64,000 nucleotides of DNA, from NCBI RefSeq assembly GCF_000422685.1, contig NZ_KE383903.1, forward strand, positions 511,402 to 575,401, read 5' to 3'. Positions 1 through 8,110 of this stretch are shown in pieces (positions within the stretch are counted from its first letter, which is position 1; every line of letters begins with the position of its first letter). Below the pieces are notes generated by a model. That model did not search any database. It was not told the origin of the DNA and saw only the letters and a program-made list of their open reading frames with translations. The position numbers were made by a program, and so were the translations under genes. The stretch is from Flavobacterium gelidilacus DSM 15343 (lineage in GTDB: Bacteria; Bacteroidota; Bacteroidia; Flavobacteriales; Flavobacteriaceae).

Positions 1-705
1 CTTGCAGAAGCTTTGGCAAAAGAAGAAGCAACTGTAGGTCTATCTGAAGCACAAGTCATGCATGCCAAAGCGGAAGCAATGGAGAAACAAGGTTATGTAG
101 AAGCAAATATTATTGAGAAAAAAGCAGCAGCAAACAAACAAGAAGGATTAGCTGAAGCTGAAGTTATCAGAGAAAAAGCATTTGCAGAAGCAGCCGGAAT
201 TACAGAAAAAGCAGAAGCAATGAAAAAACTAAACGATGCTGGTAAAGAGCATGAAGAATTTAGATTAACATTAGCTAAAGAAAAAGAAGTAGAATTAGCA
301 CAAATTGCAATCCAAAAAGATATTGCTCAAGCACAAGCTAGTGTATTAGCTGAAGCTTTCAAAACGGCAAACATTGACATTGTTGGTGGAGATCATTCTT
401 TCTTCGACAATGTAATAAGACAAATTTCTGCTGGTAAAGGAATCGATAAATTCATTCAACATAGTGAAAACGCTCAATTAGTTAAACAAGCTTTAATTAG
501 TAACGATGGTGATGAAAACCTTATCGGGAAAGTCATGAACATGGTTGAAAAGTATAAAATATCTTCAGAAGATATTAAAAACTTGAGTGTTGCTTCGTTA
601 ATTTTTCAATTAAAAGGAGTTGCTAACGATAACGAACAAGGTATTTTATCTAGAGCTATGAATATGGCACAACATTTAGGAATCGAAAACAAACCCTTAA
701 AGTAA
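1..705 (+). CDS. flotillin-family protein, C-terminal part (5' end outside window)
   Basis: The reading frame is already open at base 1, so this is the 3' end of a longer gene. The first ~115 visible residues are an Ala/Glu/Lys-rich helix with repeated AEA/EKA units, the flotillin-type coiled coil that follows an SPFH (band 7) domain. The last ~110 residues are a non-repetitive tail including 'IVGGDHSFFDNVI'. Flotillins are membrane-anchored scaffold proteins forming large oligomers at the inner membrane. The SPFH domain and membrane anchor must lie upstream and cannot be seen. A DUF3686-type AAA ATPase follows on the same strand after 141 bp and a weak terminator; the two may act together in membrane-stress handling, which is inference. 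Confidence 0.8.
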   Translation, partial: LAEALAKEEATVGLSEAQVMHAKAEAMEKQGYVEANIIEKKAAANKQEGLAEAEVIREKAFAEAAGITEKAEAMKKLNDAGKEHEEFRLTLAKEKEVELAQIAIQKDIAQAQASVLAEAFKTANIDIVGGDHSFFDNVIRQISAGKGIDKFIQHSENAQLVKQALISNDGDENLIGKVMNMVEKYKISSEDIKNLSVASLIFQLKGVANDNEQGILSRAMNMAQHLGIENKPLK

Positions 706-730
706 AATTTAATTCTATTACAAACGATAA

Positions 731-765
731 CTAATTCTCTACTTTTTAGGTAGAGAATAGTTTTT
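731..765 (+). terminator. weak intrinsic terminator after the flotillin gene
   Basis: Arms at 731-742 and 750-760 pair (CTAATTCTCTAC with GTAGAGAATAG, one bulged base) around a T-rich loop and are followed by TTTTTG. It lies 25 bp past the stop codon. It would partly separate the flotillin transcript from the ATPase gene at 847. Confidence 0.6.
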
Positions 766-846
766 GTTTTCACTTGCTTTCTCTTCATTTTAAAGCTAAT
801 TAAAGTTTTTTTAATAAAGACTTTTAAAAATTTTACCAAAAAATTA

Positions 847-3800
847 ATGAGCAACGATAAATTAAATACGGGTACATACGAAATCATTCAAAACCGATTG
901 AATGAGCAAAAAGATAATTTAATTCAACGCATTCAATCGTTAAACGAGGATCGTAAAAAGGTTTTTGGAGGTGTTGATTTTTCGCTTATTGCCAACGAAC
1001 GTATTTCTACGGATCAAAGTTGTTATATCAAAGATATTTTTTCTTTAGGAAGACTTTGTTTGGTTGGACACAACACGCATTTAGGATTACGAACAGAAAT
1101 AAATTTGAACGATGTTTTTTCAGCTTATTTGCTAAAAGACAATAGATTTGAACCTCAACCCATTGAATTTATAGAAGATGAAATTTTTATAGAAGAATTC
1201 AAAAATCTTTACAAATATTACCGAAATACAATTTTTGTTCGCTTTCATATTACGCAAAACTATTTGTATTTTGTGTTTCAATTATCGAATAGTCCTTCCG
1301 ATATTAAAGCGTTTAAATGGTTAATTAAAGATAATACACTAACTTTTGTTGATGCAAGAAGCGCTGCAGAAGTAAAATATCCCAACCAACAAGAATTTAC
1401 TTGGACGAAAGTTACACGTGACATGCAACGTACTGGAAGTCATCCGCACGTTTCATTAGCTGATAAAGTTTTTGTGGAAGCTATTGGTGGTGATATTACC
1501 ATTAAAATAGAAGATAACACCAGTTCTGGAAAAGGTATTTATAGCGAAGATGTTGTTCACAAAGATCAAACGCTTGATGATGCTGAAATTCATTATTTCG
1601 ACTATAATAATTTAGTCATTTTTAAGATTAAACCGTACCAAGAAGCGGAACGTTTTTTTATTTATAATCACAAAGAAAAGAAAGTAGTTAGAGTAGATTC
1701 TCTTCAATATTCGATTATACTTTTGCCTGAAAACCAAGGTGTGATTTATCCAAACGGATATGCCTTGCAAACAGGTGAAATAAAAGTAATTGCAACAGAA
1801 GACAAACCTGTCTATTTCAATCGTAGAATCTTAGGTATTAATGGTGAAAATTTTATGTTTGTTTTCTATGATGAACAATCTCATGATTATCTTTTAATTC
1901 CGTACAATATTATTAAACAAACAATAGAAACTCCTATTAATTGTAATGGTTTCACCTTGTTTGATAATGGAAAATTAGCCTATTTTAAATCTGATGAAGA
2001 AACAAAACATCATCTAATTCAAATTTGGCAAACTCCTTTCACTAAAGAAATTACAATTGATGACTCTTTAAAATCTAATTTATTATATAAAATTGGAAAT
2101 AAAGATTTAGTTCGTGTAATGGCTGAATGTCAAGAACTGAATATTTTATTGTCAAAAAAAGATTCGTATTCTGGTTTATATAACGACATTGTTAAGCAAG
2201 CTACGATCATTTTAGACAGCTATTATTTCTTAGGTGAAAAAGAAATTCATCAGTTAAATGAGCCTTTACTCGAAATTAGAAAAATTGCTCATGCAGCCAT
2301 AAATGAATTTGAAAAAGCGCAAGAAGTAAAAAACAAAACAGCTCAAACCATAGCTAATTTAAAGGAAAAGTGCGAAAAAATTTTATCTGATACAAGTACT
2401 ATTTCATATCAATCTTTGGATCAATTTATTGCTATTTTAGCTCAAATTAGAGCTTTGCGCGGTGAATTAATTAGTGCTAAAGAATTAAAATATGCTGATA
2501 TTGCTCTAATTGAATCTTTAGAAAAACAATTACAAGAAAGAGCTGACGAACTTTCCAATGCTTGTGTTTCGTTCCTTTTACAAGACAATGCTTTAGTTCC
2601 TTATCAGGATAAAGTGACTTTGATTAACGAACAAATTGCCGATTTAAAAAAGACAATTGATGCCAAAACGCTTGGAGAAGATATTGATGAATTGGCCTTA
2701 CAATTAGAATTACTAGTAGATATTGTCAATAATTTAAAAATTGAAGACGCTTCGCATTCGACACAAATTATTGAAAATATTTCCTTGATTTTTGCGCAAA
2801 TTAATCAAAAACGAATTGAGCTAAACAACAAGAAAAGACAAATTTCTGGAAAAGAACTTTCTGCCGATTTTAAAGCGCAAATTACTCTTTTTGATCAAGC
2901 GGTTATCAATTTCTTAGAATTAGCCAACACTTCAGAAAAATGTGATGATTATTTAAACAAACTTTCCATTCAACTAGAAGAAATGGAAGCTAAATTTGTA
3001 GATTTTGATGATTTCATTCAACAAATTGGCGAAAAAAGAGAAGAAGTTTATGGCCATTTTCAAAACAAAAGCGTTCAATTAACCGAAACTAGAAACAAAC
3101 GAACTACCATGTTGTTTCAATCGGCTGAACGTATTTTAAAAGGTGTAAAAAATAAAGCTGCTTCTTTTGAAACAGCAACCGAAATCAACGGTTATTTTGC
3201 TTCCGATTTAATGATTGAAAAGGTACGCGATATTGCCAATCAATTAAAGGATTTAAACGACACCAATAAAGCGGAAGAAGTATCTACTTTATTAAAAACA
3301 GCACAACAAGAATCGGTTAGAAAATTAAAAGACAAAAACGAAATCTATGAAGATGGTGATGCTGTAATTGCTTTTGGTGATTATAAATTTGCCGTCAACA
3401 AGCAAAAATTAGATTTAACGTTGGTTTTAAAAGATCAAGAATATTTCTATCATTTAACAGGGACAAATTTTTATCAAGCTGTTGAATTTGAAGAAATTGC
3501 ACAATATAAAGAGGTTTGGAATCAAGAATATATTTCTGAAAACCAAAAAGTAAAACGCTACGAATACATGGCTTGGGAACTTTTCTTGCAAGAAGAAAAT
3601 ATTGTTCCAGAATCTGTAAATATACAAAGAGCTCAAGATTTTATGGCAGCTCATTTTGGTGAAGGATTAGTCAAAGGAGTTCACGATACAGATGCTTTGG
3701 TTCTTTTACAAAACTTACAACAAATTAATAATGAATTGGGTGTTTTAAAATACACACCTTCTGAAAGAGCTTTGGCACAATTGTTTTGGTTTTTCCTTAA

Positions 3801-5655
3801 TGATGCAGACAAAGAATTTTACGAAAAACAATTTGATGCTGTACAATTACTAAAAGAAACGTTTTCAAGTACAGAACAATTTAAATACTTAAATAAACGA
3901 TTATCCCAAAAAATTGAAGAATTCAATCAGTCTTTTGATGGTTTTGATTTAACTTCATCTTACAGAGCAGCCGTTTATTTAAAGAAAGAAAATCGCAAAG
4001 CTTTCTCGATCTCTAAAATTGCTGGTGATATATACGAACGCTTTTTCAAAAGTTTAAAAGAAAGAGGAAAAGATGTTGTTTTTATTAACCAAGTTAAAGA
4101 ATTATACACTTATCCTTCTGCTTGTTATGATATCATAGAAAATGCCTTAAAAACGTTTTTTATTGATGAAAACATTATTCTCTCTCAAAGTTTCACAGAA
4201 GAAGTTGCTGCTTTTATATTGACTCAAAATTTCCATAAGAAACAGATTATAAATGTCAGTTCATCAGTCGAAATTAAAGGTTTAAAGTCTATAGAAAGCA
4301 ATCTTACTTATGCCTTAGATTATTATGAATTCTCAGCACGTTTAGATTATTTTCATTCCAAATTAAAACCTGCTTTCTTAGAATTACAACAACTTAAAAA
4401 ACATTGGGTAGAAGTAAAAAAGAAAGAAGTAAAATTACACACATTTGCCAGTCAAGTTTTAACGTCATTTGTTAGAAATAAATTGATTAATGATGTTTAC
4501 TTTCCATTAATTGGAGCCAATTTGGCCAAGCAATTAGGTGCTTTAGGTGAAAATAAACGAACCGACAGAATGGGAATGTTATTATTAGTTTCTCCACCAG
4601 GTTACGGAAAAACTACCTTAATGGAATATTTAGCCGATCGAATGGGATTAGTTTTTATGAAAATTAATGGACCATCTATTGGTCATGACATCACTTCTAC
4701 AGATCCAAGTGAAGCTAAAAATGCTGGAGCACGACAAGAATTAGAAAAACTAAATCTTGCTTTTGAAATGGGTGATAATGTGATGTTATATTTAGATGAT
4801 ATTCAACATTGTAATCCGGAGTTTTTACAGAAATTTATTTCGTTAGCTGATGGACAACGAAAAATTGAAGGAATTTATAATGGAGAAGCAAAAACTTACG
4901 ACTTGCGTTCAAAACGTTTCTGCTTGGTTATGGCTGGAAATCCGTATACGGAAAGTGGTGATAAATTCCAGATTCCAGATATGTTGGCCAATAGAGCAGA
5001 CACATACAATTTAGGAGATATTTCAGGTTCAAGAGGCGATTTATTCGAATTAAGTTTGATTGAAAATGCTTTAATGTCGAATGAATATATGGTTCGATTA
5101 ACACAACCGTCGTATCAAAATTTATATAAGTTGTATGATGCTATTCAGCAAAATGATACCAATTATGATTTAGAAGGCAACTTTTCTTCACAAGAAATGG
5201 AGGACTTTAAACAAGTTTTACAAAAAATCATGCAAGTAAGAAATACGGTTTTACAAGCGAATGCACTTTATATAAAATCGGCTGCCATGTCTGATGATTA
5301 TCGAAATGAACCTAATTTTAAATTACAAGGTTCTTATCGTGATATGAATAAATTAGTAGCAAAAATTCAACCAATTTTAACTGAAAAAGAAGTGGAAGCA
5401 ATTGTTTTAAATCATTATCAAAACGAATCACAAACTTTGACAACTGGTGCAGAAGCCAATTTATTAAAGTTGAAAGAATTGATGCAAATTCAAACCGAAG
5501 AAGAACAAAATCGTTGGAATGAAATCAAAACCACTTTTATGAAAAACAAACTTTTAAAAGGTGTTGGTGGTGATGATAGAATGGCACAAGTTATTGCTTT
5601 GCTATCTGAATTTTCAGAAGGTCTGAACGGAATTAAAGATGTGTTGAAACATTAA
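847..5655 (+). CDS. giant AAA+ ATPase, DUF3686 'DNA repair ATPase' type
   Basis: This 1602-residue cytoplasmic protein has no signal peptide or membrane segment. Residues 1 to ~430 are beta-rich and resemble the DUF3686 N-terminal region. About 450-830 is long alpha-helical coiled coil. The C-terminal third is an AAA+ module with Walker A 'SPPGYGKTT' (Lys1255), Walker B 'MLYLDDIQH' (Asp1317-Asp1318) and a MoxR-like sensor stretch 'LVMAGNPYTESGDKF' near 1360. The family is labelled DNA-repair ATPase in databases, but I know of no direct proof of that role. Its place after a flotillin-family gene suggests a membrane-associated remodelling complex. The ATG start is preceded by an A-rich stretch, as usual in this phylum. 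Confidence 0.8.
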   Translation: MSNDKLNTGTYEIIQNRLNEQKDNLIQRIQSLNEDRKKVFGGVDFSLIANERISTDQSCYIKDIFSLGRLCLVGHNTHLGLRTEINLNDVFSAYLLKDNRFEPQPIEFIEDEIFIEEFKNLYKYYRNTIFVRFHITQNYLYFVFQLSNSPSDIKAFKWLIKDNTLTFVDARSAAEVKYPNQQEFTWTKVTRDMQRTGSHPHVSLADKVFVEAIGGDITIKIEDNTSSGKGIYSEDVVHKDQTLDDAEIHYFDYNNLVIFKIKPYQEAERFFIYNHKEKKVVRVDSLQYSIILLPENQGVIYPNGYALQTGEIKVIATEDKPVYFNRRILGINGENFMFVFYDEQSHDYLLIPYNIIKQTIETPINCNGFTLFDNGKLAYFKSDEETKHHLIQIWQTPFTKEITIDDSLKSNLLYKIGNKDLVRVMAECQELNILLSKKDSYSGLYNDIVKQATIILDSYYFLGEKEIHQLNEPLLEIRKIAHAAINEFEKAQEVKNKTAQTIANLKEKCEKILSDTSTISYQSLDQFIAILAQIRALRGELISAKELKYADIALIESLEKQLQERADELSNACVSFLLQDNALVPYQDKVTLINEQIADLKKTIDAKTLGEDIDELALQLELLVDIVNNLKIEDASHSTQIIENISLIFAQINQKRIELNNKKRQISGKELSADFKAQITLFDQAVINFLELANTSEKCDDYLNKLSIQLEEMEAKFVDFDDFIQQIGEKREEVYGHFQNKSVQLTETRNKRTTMLFQSAERILKGVKNKAASFETATEINGYFASDLMIEKVRDIANQLKDLNDTNKAEEVSTLLKTAQQESVRKLKDKNEIYEDGDAVIAFGDYKFAVNKQKLDLTLVLKDQEYFYHLTGTNFYQAVEFEEIAQYKEVWNQEYISENQKVKRYEYMAWELFLQEENIVPESVNIQRAQDFMAAHFGEGLVKGVHDTDALVLLQNLQQINNELGVLKYTPSERALAQLFWFFLNDADKEFYEKQFDAVQLLKETFSSTEQFKYLNKRLSQKIEEFNQSFDGFDLTSSYRAAVYLKKENRKAFSISKIAGDIYERFFKSLKERGKDVVFINQVKELYTYPSACYDIIENALKTFFIDENIILSQSFTEEVAAFILTQNFHKKQIINVSSSVEIKGLKSIESNLTYALDYYEFSARLDYFHSKLKPAFLELQQLKKHWVEVKKKEVKLHTFASQVLTSFVRNKLINDVYFPLIGANLAKQLGALGENKRTDRMGMLLLVSPPGYGKTTLMEYLADRMGLVFMKINGPSIGHDITSTDPSEAKNAGARQELEKLNLAFEMGDNVMLYLDDIQHCNPEFLQKFISLADGQRKIEGIYNGEAKTYDLRSKRFCLVMAGNPYTESGDKFQIPDMLANRADTYNLGDISGSRGDLFELSLIENALMSNEYMVRLTQPSYQNLYKLYDAIQQNDTNYDLEGNFSSQEMEDFKQVLQKIMQVRNTVLQANALYIKSAAMSDDYRNEPNFKLQGSYRDMNKLVAKIQPILTEKEVEAIVLNHYQNESQTLTTGAEANLLKLKELMQIQTEEEQNRWNEIKTTFMKNKLLKGVGGDDRMAQVIALLSEFSEGLNGIKDVLKH

Positions 5656-5669
5656 AAAACAAGAATTTC

Positions 5670-5728
5670 AACCTCATTTATTTACTTTGATTACTATTAA
5701 TCACTTTAGATAAATGAGGTTTTTTTAT
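5670..5728 (+). terminator. intrinsic terminator between convergent genes
   Basis: A perfect 12-bp inverted repeat (AACCTCATTTAT at 5670-5681, ATAAATGAGGTT at 5710-5721) with a 28-nt loop is followed by a run of seven T on the + strand. It ends the ATPase transcript, and its right edge touches the stop codon of the convergent flippase gene. Confidence 0.8.
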
Positions 5729-7182
5729 TTTCTTTTAATTATTTTCAGAATGACATCTTTTTCGTTTTTATAAATAAAATAGCCAAAGAAGATAATAGAT
5801 AAGATTCCGAAAACATATGTTTCTCGTAGAACTGGAACATAAAAGGAGATTCCAGATAAAACTATTGCAATTCCTAAATAGCTCAAAATTTTCTTCATGT
5901 CGTACGGAATTGGATAGTATTTATTTCCCAAATAATACGAAATAAACATCATCGTTCCATAGGCTGAAATTGTAGCAATCGCACTTCCCATATAACTCCA
6001 AATCGGAATTAATAAAAAGTTTAAGGCTAAAGTTATTATTGCACCAATAATCGAAATATACATTCCCATTTTGGTTTTGTCTGTAAGTTTGTACCAAACA
6101 GATAAATTTGTGTAAATTCCTAAGAAAAAATTAGCTAAAACAATTAAAGGAACAACTTTTATAGCTTGCCAATATTCTGGATTATCTATTAATATTATCT
6201 TCAAAACATCAATAAATACAACTATACAAAGTGTCATTAATGATCCAATTATCACAAAATATTTAGTTATGTCTGCAAATGTTTGAGTTGCATTTTTTTC
6301 TTTAGCGTGATTGAAGAAGAAAGGTTCAATTCCTAAACTATAAGCAGTTCTAAATAAAACCATGAACAAACCTAATTTATAACAAGCACCATAAGCACCA
6401 ATATCCGCTTTTGAAACACTAAAAAGATCTAATAATATTTTATCTAAATGTTCATTAACTCCAAATGCTAAACCTGCAATTAAAATAGGATAACCATACT
6501 TTAGCATTTGCTTCCATAGTTCTAAATTAAATTTCCAATTAAGCTTAAAATAATCAGGAATAAAACAAATTAGTGTAACTAAACTTGCTAATAAATTGGC
6601 AAAGAAAACATAACCAATTTGAAAATCTTCAATGTAAATAGAAGCTAAAAATGAATCAGGATTTGAACTTGCTATTTTTGGAAGATAATATAAAAAGAAT
6701 ACGTTTAGTATTAGGTTTAAGCCAACATTTATAAACTTAATTATAGCAAAGGTTTTAGGCTTTTGTAAAGCTCTTAATTTTGCAAAAGGAATAACGCTCA
6801 ACGCATCAAAAACTAAAATCCAAATCGCATATATTACATATTCAACATCAGTTTTTATTAGGTTTGCTATCGTATTTCTAAATAGTAGAGCAACTGTTAA
6901 AAAAGCTAAAGAACTCCAAAAAACAGAAATGCTGGAAGTTTCAATAACTGATTTTTTATCTTCTTCTTTATTGTAAAATCTAAAAAAAGAAGTTTCCATT
7001 CCATAAGAAAGTAGTACGTTTAAAAAAACCATATAGGCCAACAAAGTAGTGATTTCACCATAATTGGAAGCTGGCATTAAATCGGTGTGTAGTCTTACCA
7101 ATAAAAAACTCAACATTCTAGGCAAAACAGTTGCTAAGCCATAAATAGCGGTTTGTTTAAAAAGACTTTTATATACACTCAA
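5725..7182 (-). CDS. Wzx-type polysaccharide flippase (MATE/MVF-like)
   Basis: This 485-residue integral membrane protein has about 12-14 hydrophobic helices spread along its whole length. Its N-terminus ('LFKQTAIYGLATVLPRML') is typical of the polysaccharide biosynthesis/oligosaccharide flippase family, which moves lipid-linked oligosaccharides from the inner to the outer face of the cytoplasmic membrane. The frame begins with TTG; the next in-frame ATG is ~21 residues inside the first conserved helix, so I keep the TTG. It is the last gene of a four-gene minus-strand run (S9 peptidase, GNAT, lipoprotein, flippase). It lies 25 kb from the main polysaccharide locus, which has its own flippase, so it may serve another glycan. 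Confidence 0.85.
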   Translation of the reverse strand: MSVYKSLFKQTAIYGLATVLPRMLSFLLVRLHTDLMPASNYGEITTLLAYMVFLNVLLSYGMETSFFRFYNKEEDKKSVIETSSISVFWSSLAFLTVALLFRNTIANLIKTDVEYVIYAIWILVFDALSVIPFAKLRALQKPKTFAIIKFINVGLNLILNVFFLYYLPKIASSNPDSFLASIYIEDFQIGYVFFANLLASLVTLICFIPDYFKLNWKFNLELWKQMLKYGYPILIAGLAFGVNEHLDKILLDLFSVSKADIGAYGACYKLGLFMVLFRTAYSLGIEPFFFNHAKEKNATQTFADITKYFVIIGSLMTLCIVVFIDVLKIILIDNPEYWQAIKVVPLIVLANFFLGIYTNLSVWYKLTDKTKMGMYISIIGAIITLALNFLLIPIWSYMGSAIATISAYGTMMFISYYLGNKYYPIPYDMKKILSYLGIAIVLSGISFYVPVLRETYVFGILSIIFFGYFIYKNEKDVILKIIKRK

Positions 7183-7214
7183 AGTATTGGTTTTTGATAT
7201 TGAAGCAAAAGTAA

Positions 7215-7682
7215 CTAATTTTTAGGTTTTACAGAAGGATATGCAAGCATTGGTTTTTCTTTTACGTTTTGAATATTTTTTACAAATTCTTCTCTATTTT
7301 TAGTAAAAAACAAATTAGCTTCATTGGGTTTTAATGTAACATCTGGAGCTTTATTTCCGTATTCTTTTTCTGGATTACTATCTAAAACCATATCATTTTG
7401 GTTTCCGTTAGTTTTTAGGTAAGCAACATAACTTGTCTCAGAAATTTTGACAAATGAAGCTTCGTATGATTCAAATTGAACCTTTTCTAAAATTACATCT
7501 TTTTCTAAAGGTGCTTTTAAATTTACATGAAAATTGACTCCGCTTCCACCACCACGAACACCTGCAATCCATCTTTGGAAATAAACATAGTCAATTGTCT
7601 CAGATGCTTTTTGAAGTTCTAAATCTTTTGAATTTGAACACGAAACAATTCCGATCAAAATAAAGGCTATAATTATTTTCAT
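7215..7682 (-). CDS. small conserved lipoprotein, function unknown
   Basis: A 155-residue protein with a lipoprotein signal peptide: a hydrophobic stretch ending in 'GIVSCSN', where the Cys would be lipidated. The mature part has a glycine-rich segment ('GVRGGGSG') and then beta-strand-like sequence, and ends in a basic Pro-rich tail. No enzyme motif is visible. It follows the GNAT gene by 2 bp and precedes the flippase by 32 bp, so it is probably co-transcribed. It is predicted to sit in the outer membrane or periplasm. Confidence 0.75.
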   Translation of the reverse strand: MKIIIAFILIGIVSCSNSKDLELQKASETIDYVYFQRWIAGVRGGGSGVNFHVNLKAPLEKDVILEKVQFESYEASFVKISETSYVAYLKTNGNQNDMVLDSNPEKEYGNKAPDVTLKPNEANLFFTKNREEFVKNIQNVKEKPMLAYPSVKPKN

Positions 7683-7684
7683 TT

Positions 7685-8110
7685 TTATTCTTTTAAATAT
7701 TTTACAAAGTGAAATCCCTTAGGCACAAAACCATGATTGATATAAAATTTTTGAGCAGCAAAATTGGTTGTATAAGCATCTAAAACTGCCATGGTACAAT
7801 CGTTTTCTATAGCTTTATTCACTAAATAATTCGTTAGAATTTTACCTATTCCTTTAGAACGCTGATTTGGATGAACTATTACATTATCCAATTCTAAATA
7901 TCTTCCACACCATAATTTAGAGGCAATCCAAAATCCTGCCAAACCTAAAGTTTCATTATTTTCTTTAACAATTACTTGTTTGTAATTTATGGGTAACATT
8001 TCATCCAAAAGCGATTCGTATTTTTCTAAAGTAAAATCAGCATACAATTGTTGGATAATTGGCAACTGCTCCAACATTGCTTCTTTGGTTGTTAACTCAA
8101 GGATTTCCAT
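7685..8110 (-). CDS. GNAT-family N-acetyltransferase
   Basis: 141 residues with the GNAT fold. The acetyl-CoA pyrophosphate loop is visible as 'HPNQRSKGIGKILTNYLV' (Q/RxxGxG/A type), followed by the C-terminal motif 'AAQKFYINHGFVPKGF' with the usual Tyr and aromatic residues. It should transfer an acetyl group from acetyl-CoA to an amine in the cytoplasm; the substrate cannot be read from sequence. Its ATG shares one base with the TAA of the upstream S9 peptidase gene, so the two are translationally coupled. Confidence 0.88.
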   Translation of the reverse strand: MEILELTTKEAMLEQLPIIQQLYADFTLEKYESLLDEMLPINYKQVIVKENNETLGLAGFWIASKLWCGRYLELDNVIVHPNQRSKGIGKILTNYLVNKAIENDCTMAVLDAYTTNFAAQKFYINHGFVPKGFHFVKYLKE

